Source: Planctomycetota bacterium (GTDB lineage Bacteria > Planctomycetota > Phycisphaerae > Tepidisphaerales > Tepidisphaeraceae). From it: a DNA stretch of 36,065 bases. This document shows positions 1 to 7,202 of the stretch, in pieces. The translations under genes were made by a program, and so were the position numbers. Location of the stretch: positions 1 to 36,065 of the forward strand of contig JAKORQ010000077.1 of NCBI GenBank assembly GCA_029777755.1. Reading direction: 5' to 3'. The notes under the pieces were generated by a model that was not told the DNA's origin, did no database searches, and worked only from the letters and a program-made list of their open reading frames with translations. Positions within the stretch are counted from its first letter, which is position 1; every line of letters begins with the position of its first letter.

Positions 1-568
1 CAAGGAACTTGCCAAACTGGTTGTCATGGGCGTCATGGCAGGTGGTGCACTGCAGCTCCTGGTTGTGGTCGAGACGGACGGAGGAATGCAGCGCGGCCGG
101 GCTCTTGAGCTTGGGATTCTTCGACACCAGGGCGCTGTCATAGCGGAAGCTGATGGGGTGATCGTCCGAAAGGTCGGTACCGAGGTTGGACTTCCCCGGG
201 GGAAGCGTGGTGATACCGCCGGCCATCATGATCGGCTGGTGGCGCGATACCACGTTGCCCAGCGCGATCGTGCCGTCATGGCATGACAGGCAGAGCTTGG
301 AGTTGCCCGTTGGCTGCCCCGGGCTGGCCTTGAGCGAGTTGGATGAATAGACCTTGTACGCGGCGGCGGGCAGCTGACGATTCCACAGCGGCTGGACCGG
401 CGTGGCATTGTGCGGGGTGTGGCAGAAGATGCAGACCTGCTGCTCGGAGGTGGCGCGCACGCTGCCCGGGCCGGCGGCCGAGAGATTGTGCACCGAGTCG
501 ACGATGCTCTGCTGCGCCAGCAGGAGCTGCCCCATGAGCACACATATCACCAGAGATGTCCATCTCAT
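1..568 (-). CDS. paired-CXXCH multiheme c-type cytochrome, OmcE-like (C-terminus beyond window)
   Basis: The frame is open from an ATG at 568 to the window edge (189 codons). A signal peptide (MRWTSLVICVLMGQLLLAQ) is followed by three heme sites: CIFCH in CIFCHTPHNA, CLSCH in CLSCHDGTIALG, and CTTCH in CTTCHDAHD. Extra histidines such as the one in LGTDLSDDHP could serve as distal ligands. Spacing and motif order match the tetraheme cytochrome at 5591-6334, so a fourth CXXCH is expected just outside the window. The start codon overlaps the stop of the NHL gene by four bases (ATGA), indicating translational coupling. The predicted role is a periplasmic or extracellular electron carrier. Similarity to OmcE-type nanowire cytochromes is judged from layout, not from an alignment. 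Confidence 0.85.
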   Translation of the reverse strand, partial: MRWTSLVICVLMGQLLLAQQSIVDSVHNLSAAGPGSVRATSEQQVCIFCHTPHNATPVQPLWNRQLPAAAYKVYSSNSLKASPGQPTGNSKLCLSCHDGTIALGNVVSRHQPIMMAGGITTLPPGKSNLGTDLSDDHPISFRYDSALVSKNPKLKSPAALHSSVRLDHNQELQCTTCHDAHDNQFGKFL

Positions 569-1653
569 TGCTTGTTCTCCGGTAGATAGTCGAACACCTG
601 CAACCGACGGTTGTACGTGTCGGCGACCCAGATGCGGTCGTGTGGATCGATGAAGATGCCGGCCGGCAGCCAGAACTGCCCCGGCCCGCGCCCCTCCTGG
701 CCGAAGGTCAGCAGCAACGTCCCCTGTTCATCGAATATCTGCACCGCCTCGAACTGGGCATCGACGACGTACAGGTGATCCTCCGAGTCGATGGCGATTC
801 CCTTCGGCTGCGCGAATGTCCCGGGAACGGTCCCCTGCTTGCCGATCACCAGCGCCGGGCGGAACGTCGCGTCAAACTGCTGCACACGGAAGTTGAGCGA
901 GTCAGAGACATACACGCGCCCCTTGCTGTCGACCACGACGTTGGTGGGATAGTTGAACTGGCCCGGCTCGGTGCCACGCTCTCCGATTCGGGTGAGCAGT
1001 TCGCCATCCAGCGAGAAGACCGCGAGCTGATGAGCGCCGGTATCGACGACCAGCAGCCGGCGGGTGACTGCGTCATAGGCCATGCCGGCCGGCCGGCGCA
1101 GCTCGCCGCTGCCGAACGTCCCCTGGTACCTGCCATCACTGGCGAACACGTGGATGCACGCACCAACCGAGTCTGACACCAGCACGCGCCCGGCAGGGTC
1201 GTATGCTATTCCCACCGGCTGGGCAATGAGCTGTGGCCTGGGCGGGCTCCAGCGGGCGTACTTGCGCGTGTCCAGGTCGAATACATGCACGAACTGCCCC
1301 TGGGCGTCGGCCACGAAGATGCGGTCCTGCCCATCGGTGCAGACCGCGTACGGCGAGAGCATCGAGTAGGCTTCCTTCTTGCCGAAGATGGCGCGGTTGA
1401 TCGCCTGCCCAAGCCCCACCCCGGGCTTGAGGTCATCGCTAGTGACCAGCTCCCCCACCCATTCGATGCGGGTACGCTCCGGCGGAGGCGGCCAGACGAT
1501 CGGGTTCTCCAGGCGCGGGAATACCACCCCGGCCGAGCGCACGCAACTGACCGACAGGGCGGCCAGCGACAACAGCAGGATCATCGCGCAGGCGCCAAGC
1601 AGGCGTCTCTTGCCTTGCCGCTTCAGTCGCATTGTGTCCGTGTCGTGTCGCAT
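565..1653 (-). CDS. NHL-repeat beta-propeller lipoprotein
   Basis: The protein has 362 residues. A basic N-terminus and hydrophobic stretch lead to a lipobox ending LSVSC near residue 37, so it is probably lipid-anchored. A WPPPPERTRIEWV segment precedes about six NHL blades, recognisable as repeated 'P.GIA.D..GRVYVSDS...RVQ.F' units to the C-terminus. NHL propellers usually bind protein or other ligands and no catalytic motif is seen. It lies between the beta-barrel gene (15 bases upstream) and a cytochrome gene that it overlaps, so a structural or assembly role in the cytochrome complex is inferred. An alternative ATG lies seven codons downstream; neither start has a strong Shine-Dalgarno. 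It is a paralogue of the NHL lipoprotein at 4302-5498. Confidence 0.85.
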   Translation of the reverse strand: MRHDTDTMRLKRQGKRRLLGACAMILLLSLAALSVSCVRSAGVVFPRLENPIVWPPPPERTRIEWVGELVTSDDLKPGVGLGQAINRAIFGKKEAYSMLSPYAVCTDGQDRIFVADAQGQFVHVFDLDTRKYARWSPPRPQLIAQPVGIAYDPAGRVLVSDSVGACIHVFASDGRYQGTFGSGELRRPAGMAYDAVTRRLLVVDTGAHQLAVFSLDGELLTRIGERGTEPGQFNYPTNVVVDSKGRVYVSDSLNFRVQQFDATFRPALVIGKQGTVPGTFAQPKGIAIDSEDHLYVVDAQFEAVQIFDEQGTLLLTFGQEGRGPGQFWLPAGIFIDPHDRIWVADTYNRRLQVFDYLPENKQ

Positions 1654-1668
1654 CGTCGTTCGCTCACA

Positions 1669-3687
1669 TCAGAAGTACCTGCGAATCCCCATTCGAATGA
1701 ACTCAAAGTTCGTGTCCTGCGCATCGCCGCGGAACTGTGCCGCCCGCGCCTGCAGGTAAAGATCGACCTGGCGATAGTTCCAGCGCAACTCCAGCTGCTC
1801 CTCAAACCCAGTGTTGTCGCCGTAACGCCGATTGCTTTCATCTCGCCACATCACCAGGGCGCTGCCGCTGAGGCGGGTGCTGAATCGATGGTCGACACGC
1901 GCCGAGATCGTGTACAGCCCAAGCACGTTGTCATCATCGATAAGCTCGATGCGTGTATACGTTCCATTCACCGACCAGGTAGTCTCGGCCGCGTTGCGTA
2001 TCCAGCGGAAGTACACGCGATCGGCATTGTACGGGTATACGGTGCTGTCATGCTCCTGGTGCTCGGCGCCAACAGTGAACTCCTTCAGGAAGCGGTAATC
2101 AGCGCCATAGACATAGTCGTCATACTCATTGAACGGTACCCGTCCCGGGTCGGGCGAATCAATCTCCTGCCGCTGGAGGCTGTAGCGGACGAACAGGCCA
2201 AGTCCATCCAGGGGCCCACGATCAAAGTCATAGCGCAGGCCTGACCCGAGCCGCCGCGTCTCGATCACATTGGCGGGCAGCGAATCCTGCGTGTAGTCGA
2301 TCAGCACCGACTGCCCCGAGCCGATCCGCCCGCCGATCACCCGGTGCAGCTCGACGCGGTCGCCGAAATCCTCCACCGTATAGTCGACACCGGGCAGGTA
2401 CAGCAGGCCCGATGGATCGGTCAGCACGATGCTGCTGGGCGAGGTGTTCGAGGGCAGCACGATCGGGAGAGGATCGGTGAAGGAGCTGACCATGTCGATC
2501 ACCTGGATCTCGCCGCTGCCTTCACTCTCGGCGCGGCTCCAGCCCAGGTTGAGGTTCGCACCCAGCCTGCCCATGGGGACGCGCTTGCGGTATTGCCAGT
2601 CGATGTCGGCAAATGTCTCGGTGGTTTGGTAGCCCTCGGAATCATCGGTGCGCATGATGCCGATGTCCGCATCGGTGGTCAGACTCTGGTATAGGCTGTG
2701 GGAGAACCCGGTGCTGGCGCGATGGGTGTCGGTGGTGTAATCGCGCAAGTTCAGCCGCTCGAAGCTGTAGTTGTAGCGGGTGCGGAACTTGCGCGAGTGC
2801 CGCAGCATCAGCGACTCGGACCAGCGGAAGCGATTCACGTCCGAGGTGCCGCTGTACTCCGACCAGCGGACCGACGAAGTAAGCCGGCTGCCGCCACGCT
2901 CGCCGAAGTTGGCGCGATGCGTGGCCGAGGCATCCTGCTGCTGGTACTCGAAATCGACTCCGTTGGTCTCGTCGATGCGCGAGTAGTTGTACGCCATCTC
3001 CAGCGTCTGGCTCTGCGACAACAGCGCAAACGCCGACCAGGAGATGCGATCCTGCGTGTACCTGAGGTCATCCTCCGGCTCCGGTCCATCCTGGCTCGAC
3101 TCGATATGCGAGATTGACAGGGTATTGTCGAATTTGCCGATGCGATGATTCAGGCTAAGCCCCGTCTCGGTGGTCTGTGCCTCGATAGCCGCCCCGAAGT
3201 CGCGAAAGATCCAATTCTGATCGCGCCGGCTGAAGACGGTCAGCGGCCATTCGCCGGTGCGCAGGTATGTCGCGCTCACGTCCCAGCGATACAGCGGGCC
3301 GACGGTGGTTGAGTCCTGGCCATTGGTGTCGGAGAAGCGTTCCTCGGCCCCTCCGGAGAACGACATCTCCAGAGACAGGTAGTTGGGGTGCAGGTAATAG
3401 CCGGTGGTGTCGTAGTTGAGCGTCTGGCCGAGCACGAAGTCGGTGGTCTCGACCCGGCCATTATCCTGGTGATTGTCGGTGCGATTGTGGTGATACAGCG
3501 ACACCATCTCCAGCGAGAGCAGTCCCGGGTTTATACGCAGCCCGCTGCGGGGCAGTTCGCGGGTCAGGATGATCGGCTCACCGTCGTCGGCGCGGGTGGT
3601 CTGCGCAAGCGAGAACTCGGCCGCGATGGCCACCGCCATGCATGCCTGCATCAGTCTCACCACGTCTCGCCCGCGCAACAGCCTCAC
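1669..3687 (-). CDS. predicted outer-membrane beta-barrel protein (porin-like partner of multiheme cytochromes)
   Basis: The protein has 672 residues: a signal peptide (core MQACMAVAIAAEFSLAQ), then a long series of amphipathic strands with alternating polar and aromatic residues, and a terminal phenylalanine (MGIRRYF), as in outer-membrane barrels. Around residues 390-450 is a non-barrel insert (SIVLTDPSGLLYLPGVDYTV and following) resembling a small Ig-like plug or loop domain. There is no CXXCH, nor the N-terminal CXXC of MtrB. The GTG start at 3687 overlaps the stop of the pentaheme gene (GTGA), which supports it; an ATG at 3651 is the alternative. By position between cytochromes it could be the sheath of a trans-outer-membrane porin-cytochrome conduit. 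The fold is inferred from strand patterning. Confidence 0.75.
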   Translation of the reverse strand: MRLLRGRDVVRLMQACMAVAIAAEFSLAQTTRADDGEPIILTRELPRSGLRINPGLLSLEMVSLYHHNRTDNHQDNGRVETTDFVLGQTLNYDTTGYYLHPNYLSLEMSFSGGAEERFSDTNGQDSTTVGPLYRWDVSATYLRTGEWPLTVFSRRDQNWIFRDFGAAIEAQTTETGLSLNHRIGKFDNTLSISHIESSQDGPEPEDDLRYTQDRISWSAFALLSQSQTLEMAYNYSRIDETNGVDFEYQQQDASATHRANFGERGGSRLTSSVRWSEYSGTSDVNRFRWSESLMLRHSRKFRTRYNYSFERLNLRDYTTDTHRASTGFSHSLYQSLTTDADIGIMRTDDSEGYQTTETFADIDWQYRKRVPMGRLGANLNLGWSRAESEGSGEIQVIDMVSSFTDPLPIVLPSNTSPSSIVLTDPSGLLYLPGVDYTVEDFGDRVELHRVIGGRIGSGQSVLIDYTQDSLPANVIETRRLGSGLRYDFDRGPLDGLGLFVRYSLQRQEIDSPDPGRVPFNEYDDYVYGADYRFLKEFTVGAEHQEHDSTVYPYNADRVYFRWIRNAAETTWSVNGTYTRIELIDDDNVLGLYTISARVDHRFSTRLSGSALVMWRDESNRRYGDNTGFEEQLELRWNYRQVDLYLQARAAQFRGDAQDTNFEFIRMGIRRYF

Positions 3688-4283
3688 TGAACTACTTCAC
3701 TTCCTTCGGCCGGAGCCGCCATGGAATCATCCGCGATTTTCAGCAGGAAATTCCGGTCCTCCCCGCCATGCCCCGAGTGGCAAGTCAGGCAACCACTGTT
3801 CTGTTCCGAGTGCTCTGGCACGCGCGTGCTGAGCAGTTCCGTCTCGTGACACTGCACGCAGATCCTGGGGGATGAATACTTCAGCAGGTGCACCTCCGAC
3901 GCCTGGTGCGGCTGGTGACACTGCAGGCACTCCTTCGCTGCCACCGGCCCGTGCATCACGGGGTATGACGCGGCCACATCCGCATGGCATGAGATGCACG
4001 CATCCGGCTTCACGCGCGCGCGAGCGAAGATGTCGCGGGTGTTCAGGTGGCAGGCGTCGCACTGGTTCTCGGCGTACGGGGCATGGATGTAGACCGGCCG
4101 GCCGCTGCTGCTCACCAGTTGCTTCTTCTGGGTCGTCTGCGATGGGTCAGGCACGCCATCGAAGAAGAAGCTCAGGATCTTGTAGCGCTGCTCGGGCGTG
4201 CCGCAGCCGGCCAGCATTGCCCCCAAGACAAGGACAATCCCGGTCAGCCACCCTCTCGCAGCGCTATGCCGTATTCCGCGCAT
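3684..4283 (-). CDS. pentaheme c-type cytochrome lipoprotein
   Basis: The protein has 199 residues. A hydrophobic segment ends in the lipobox LAGC (Cys near residue 27). Five CXXCH motifs follow: CDACH, CISCH, CLQCH, CVQCH and CLTCH. Segments such as MHGPVAAKECLQCHQPHQ place extra His residues beside the heme sites, typical of paired-CXXCH cytochromes with bis-His ligation. The mature front reads GTPEQRYKILSFFFDGVPDP. It lies 18 bases below the upstream NHL gene and overlaps the beta-barrel gene, suggesting co-translation with the barrel. The inferred role is to pass electrons at the inner face of, or inside, the barrel. Confidence 0.9.
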   Translation of the reverse strand: MRGIRHSAARGWLTGIVLVLGAMLAGCGTPEQRYKILSFFFDGVPDPSQTTQKKQLVSSSGRPVYIHAPYAENQCDACHLNTRDIFARARVKPDACISCHADVAASYPVMHGPVAAKECLQCHQPHQASEVHLLKYSSPRICVQCHETELLSTRVPEHSEQNSGCLTCHSGHGGEDRNFLLKIADDSMAAPAEGSEVVQ

Positions 4284-4301
4284 TTGCCGGTGCGTCTTTC
4301 C

Positions 4302-5498
4302 TCAGTTTGCCGGCCTGGTCGTCGGACCGGCCGTAGAATCGCTCGCTCTCGGGGCATCCGAGATGGTGATCGACCCGCTGGTATTGGCGCTGTCGGCCGA
4401 GGTGTCGGCCACGGTGTAACCGGGCTTCAACCGCCCCATCGCATAGACTGAAACCTTCTGGTCGCCGAACTGGTTGGCCACGAATATCAACCGTTCCGCC
4501 TGGAAAGCCGGGTGGATGTACCTGGCGAAAATCTCGAGGTTCTTCTCTGAGATCTCCAGCCCGGCCGGCAGGTCCATCGCCCCGGGGAAGGAACCCAGCC
4601 CGCCGTAGAAGCCAACCACCCTTCCCTCGGAATCAAACACCTGCACGTTGTTGAACGCAGCATCAACTACATGAATGTGGTCGTCGCTGCCGATCGCCAG
4701 GTGCTTGGGACGAACGAACTGGCCCGGGCGATTGCCAGTCTGCCCGAATCCGAGCAGGAAAGTGCCATCGGGAGCAAACTTCTGCACCCTCGCCTTGATG
4801 AAATCCGAGACATAGATGTTGCCCTGGCGATCAACCGCCACCCCCAGTGGCCCGATGAACTGCCCATCCTCGCCGCCGCGCTCGCCGATGGTGTGCAGCA
4901 GCTCGCCAGTCTCACGGTCGAGTACCTTCACGTGGGCATTCTTCAGGTCGGAGACGTATAGCCGATCCTGGTAAAGCGCGATGGCCACCGGGTTGGTGTC
5001 GGTAAGCCGCAGGCTCTTTACGTATCGCTCCTCAGGGGAGAAGACGGAGATCTGGCTCTGCGCTGAATCGACGACGTACTTGGTCCCATCGGGGGCGATG
5101 GCAAGATCGACGGCCTTGCGGATGGCCGACGACCCGGTGGCGCCCATCAGGCGGGCCTGCTGCTTTGGGAGATCCAGCACGACGATGCCGGTGCCGCGGA
5201 CATCGCAAACGTAGATTCTCCCGTTCCAGAAGCGCACGCCGTAAGGCTTGTTGATGGGATAGGCCTCGGCCGCCTGAGAGCCGAAGATCGTCTCATCCAG
5301 GCTGCTGCGCGGCGGACTTACATCGGTAGACCTGTTGTAGGAGACGAGGAACTGGATGCGCGGTTCATCGGGCGCGGGCGGCCAGAACGAGTAAGTGCGC
5401 TTCTCCGCCGGCGCCTGCGTCGGCGTACTGACACATCCCCCGAGCACCATCGCACAAAGCGCCACGGCGGCGAATCTCACAAAGCTTCTGCTTGCCAT
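4302..5498 (-). CDS. NHL-repeat beta-propeller lipoprotein, second copy
   Basis: The protein has 398 residues from the ATG at 5498, which has an AGGTGA-type ribosome site upstream; in-frame GTG codons at 5504 and 5510 are alternatives. The lipobox is LGGC. A YSFWPPAPDEPRIQFLV segment parallels the front of the other NHL lipoprotein, and about six NHL blades follow (for example GPLGVAVDRQGNIYVSDF). Unlike its paralogue it has a Ser/Thr/Ala-rich low-complexity tail of about 40 residues. No catalytic residues are evident. Its place between the tetraheme and pentaheme cytochrome genes suggests a scaffold or maturation role. Confidence 0.85.
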   Translation of the reverse strand: MASRSFVRFAAVALCAMVLGGCVSTPTQAPAEKRTYSFWPPAPDEPRIQFLVSYNRSTDVSPPRSSLDETIFGSQAAEAYPINKPYGVRFWNGRIYVCDVRGTGIVVLDLPKQQARLMGATGSSAIRKAVDLAIAPDGTKYVVDSAQSQISVFSPEERYVKSLRLTDTNPVAIALYQDRLYVSDLKNAHVKVLDRETGELLHTIGERGGEDGQFIGPLGVAVDRQGNIYVSDFIKARVQKFAPDGTFLLGFGQTGNRPGQFVRPKHLAIGSDDHIHVVDAAFNNVQVFDSEGRVVGFYGGLGSFPGAMDLPAGLEISEKNLEIFARYIHPAFQAERLIFVANQFGDQKVSVYAMGRLKPGYTVADTSADSANTSGSITISDAPRASDSTAGPTTRPAN

Positions 5499-5551
5499 TA
5501 GCACAGTCACCTCATTTCAACATCGATTCGGTCCTCTCCCCTGCCGCATCG

Positions 5552-5575
5552 GGCAAACGCGCGGAAGCGGGGCAG
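5552..5575. repeat. 24-bp inverted repeat, arm downstream of the tetraheme cytochrome gene
   Basis: This 24-base segment recurs in inverted orientation at 6405-6428 with one difference (C at the seventh position here, T in the other arm). It lies 15 bases beyond the stop codon of the tetraheme gene and before the next NHL gene. In the minus-strand transcript the two arms would pair over 24 bases, the single difference becoming a G-U pair. Two further pairs are possible towards the gene. Confidence 0.85.
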
Positions 5576-5590
5576 CCGTCGATGTGCTCG

Positions 5591-6334
5591 TTACTTGTGG
5601 TGGCAGCTCAAGCAGATCTCGCTGCCGGTGTTGGTTACCCGCAGAAGTCCCGGCTCATCGGGCAACGTGCCATTGTGTACGTCATGGCAGGTCACGCAGG
5701 AGATCGAAGGCCAGTTCGTGTAGGTGATGTCATTTCCGTCCTGGTCCTTGGAGCCGGCGGGAACCGGCGTGGTCGACCAGGCGAATTTGCGGAACTTGGC
5801 CTGCACGCTGGCGAACGGGGCATAGCCATAGTGGCCGCCGTGCTGCGTGTTCTCCTTGTACTGAGCGCGGAAGCCGACCGGGTGGTCGTTGCTCAGGTCA
5901 GTGCCGAGGTTTGCGGTAGGTGAGCCGTGGCCGGCGGTGCCGATGGTGCCACCGGTGACGCGGCTCTGGTCCTTGCCCATGAAACTGTCGAGGGCGACAG
6001 TCCCGTCATGGCAGGACAGGCACAGGCGAGACGCGCCGTCCATGTCATTCTGGGTAAGGATGGTATCGCCGGCATCGAGCGTGGTGGTGTTATCCACCGA
6101 CGTCGAGCGGGTACCGTGATAGTTGTACTCGGCGGTCGAGAGGGTGTGGGCCCAAAGGCGGCCGGTGATCCCCGTCTCGATCGCATTGTGAGGCGTATGA
6201 CAGGGCTTGCAGATGGCGTTATCTGACCAACCCTGCGCCGAAAAATCATGCTTCGAGCCGGCGACTTCGCCCAGCGCAAAGCAGGCCGCGAGCATTGGCG
6301 TGGCCGCGGCTATAAACTTGAACAAGCTTCTCAT
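5591..6334 (-). CDS. tetraheme c-type cytochrome, OmcE-like
   Basis: The protein has 247 residues from the ATG at 6334, chosen because GGGAGAATCTC precedes it and a signal peptide (MRSLFKFIAAATPMLAACFA) starts there; the longer frame to 6430 lacks these. Four heme sites are present: CKPCH (CKPCHTPHNA), CLSCH (CLSCHDGTVALD), CVTCH (CVTCHDVHNG) and CLSCHHK at the extreme C-terminus. LGTDLSNDHPVGF and other His residues could be distal ligands. Heme number, size and motif order resemble tetraheme filament cytochromes of the OmcE type. It is the first gene of the minus-strand cluster and is bracketed by a 24-bp inverted repeat. It could instead be a soluble periplasmic carrier. Confidence 0.88.
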   Translation of the reverse strand: MRSLFKFIAAATPMLAACFALGEVAGSKHDFSAQGWSDNAICKPCHTPHNAIETGITGRLWAHTLSTAEYNYHGTRSTSVDNTTTLDAGDTILTQNDMDGASRLCLSCHDGTVALDSFMGKDQSRVTGGTIGTAGHGSPTANLGTDLSNDHPVGFRAQYKENTQHGGHYGYAPFASVQAKFRKFAWSTTPVPAGSKDQDGNDITYTNWPSISCVTCHDVHNGTLPDEPGLLRVTNTGSEICLSCHHK

Positions 6335-6404
6335 GAGATTCTCCCATCTGGTCCTGGCGGCGGCCAGACCATCCGGCTTGCCCGCCAGGTCGCGTTGCGT
6401 GTGA

Positions 6405-6428
6405 CTGCCCCGCTTCCGCGCATTTGCC
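6405..6428. repeat. 24-bp inverted repeat, arm upstream of the tetraheme cytochrome gene
   Basis: This is the partner of the arm at 5552-5575, located about 70 bases before the tetraheme start codon. The core read on the minus strand is GCGCGGAAGCGGGGCAG, identical in both arms. It contains a small CGC-GGAA-GCG hairpin of its own. Confidence 0.85.
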
Positions 6429-6601
6429 AAGCGTGCTCATGGCAAGCACCGTACCAACCAGATGTGAGATTCCCGCAGCCGCCATCATGACCCGATTTCC
6501 CCATCCGACCGGGCTTCTGCCTCACCGATCCTTCCCGGATTCAAGAGAGCAAAGCAGCCTCATCTCCCAAAGCGGAGAGCGCTGTCATCTTTGACGGTTA
6601 A

Positions 6602-6620
6602 TCGCACTTCCCGTGTGCGA
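6602..6620. promoter_or_regulatory. perfect dyad, possible operator or leader hairpin
   Basis: TCGCAC and GTGCGA flank a 7-base spacer. The dyad lies in the divergent region, 169 bases before ccmE. It could be an operator for a dimeric regulator or a small RNA hairpin; there is no direct evidence for either. Confidence 0.3.
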
Positions 6621-6788
6621 GATATACGGCCTGGTCAATTCCCAGTTTCAAGACGAAGGCAACCAGATTACGCGGCATTCTGCAGCACAAATGCCCTCTG
6701 CGGGGCGGAAAACGTCGATGGGTTGCCTGGAACACGGCTCAAGCGGCTATGGCACCGTCGTTGCGAACTCGTCGGGCGAGGCATACCT

Positions 6789-7202
6789 ATGCAGAAGATG
6801 ACAATTAAGCTGATCTTCGCCGGGCTTACCCTGGTGATGGCCGCGGGCTACCTGGCATATGCCGGGTTAAAGGACGGCTGGGTATACCACGTTGAGGTTG
6901 ATCAGTACCTTGCGGCGCGGGAGATGCACACGCAACGTGTGCGTCTGGTCGGCAAGGTTGGGGAGGAGAACTTTAAGTCCGATTCGGCCGGGCTGCATGC
7001 CAGCTTCCAACTGCTGGGTGAAGGCAGCCAGCTTCCGGTGGTCTACCGCGGGGCGATCCCGGAACTGTTCAAGCCAGAGGCCGAGGTGGTGGTCGAGGGC
7101 AAGCTTGATCCCCTGGGCGTTTTCCAGGCGGATGTGCTGATGACCAAGTGCGCCAGCAAGTATGAGTCCGAGGCGCATACCCGGGTGAATGAGGGGCTGT
7201 AA
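6789..7202 (+). CDS. ccmE: CcmE heme chaperone, Cys-type (CxxxY)
   Basis: The protein has 137 residues. One N-terminal membrane anchor (residues about 5-26) is followed by a beta-barrel OB-like domain (RVRLVGKVGEENF ... VVVEGKLDPLGVFQADVLMTKC). CcmE holds heme covalently in the periplasm and passes it to CcmF for attachment to apocytochromes. The usual ligand motif HxxxY is replaced by CASKY, with Cys121 and Tyr125, as in the 'System I*' variants described from Desulfovibrio and archaea. The ATG at 6789 is preceded by GAGG at a suitable distance; the frame extends further upstream but without signal features. The TAA abuts the ATG of ccmF. Confidence 0.9.
   Translation: MQKMTIKLIFAGLTLVMAAGYLAYAGLKDGWVYHVEVDQYLAAREMHTQRVRLVGKVGEENFKSDSAGLHASFQLLGEGSQLPVVYRGAIPELFKPEAEVVVEGKLDPLGVFQADVLMTKCASKYESEAHTRVNEGL

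Larger units (their letters stand above)
6335..6788. other. divergent intergenic region between cytochrome cluster and ccm operon
   Basis: These 454 bases separate the minus-strand cytochrome cluster from the plus-strand ccm operon and should hold both promoters. I see no convincing -35/-10 pair. Structures present are the inverted-repeat arm at 6405-6428, a stem-loop on the minus strand just before the cytochrome start (GACC...GGTC around a TGGC/GCCG inner stem, about 6363-6387), and a 6-bp dyad at 6602-6620. No credible ORF was found. Confidence 0.5.

Noticed and set aside
6340-6435. Cyclic-di-GMP-I (GEMM) riboswitch before the cytochrome cluster
   Set aside because: GGCAAA, a GNRA-capped mini-stem and ACGCAA occur in roughly the right order on the minus strand. 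The core has an extra insertion and weak P1 pairing, and the best-matching part also occurs in inverted orientation at 5552-5575, where it could not act as a riboswitch.
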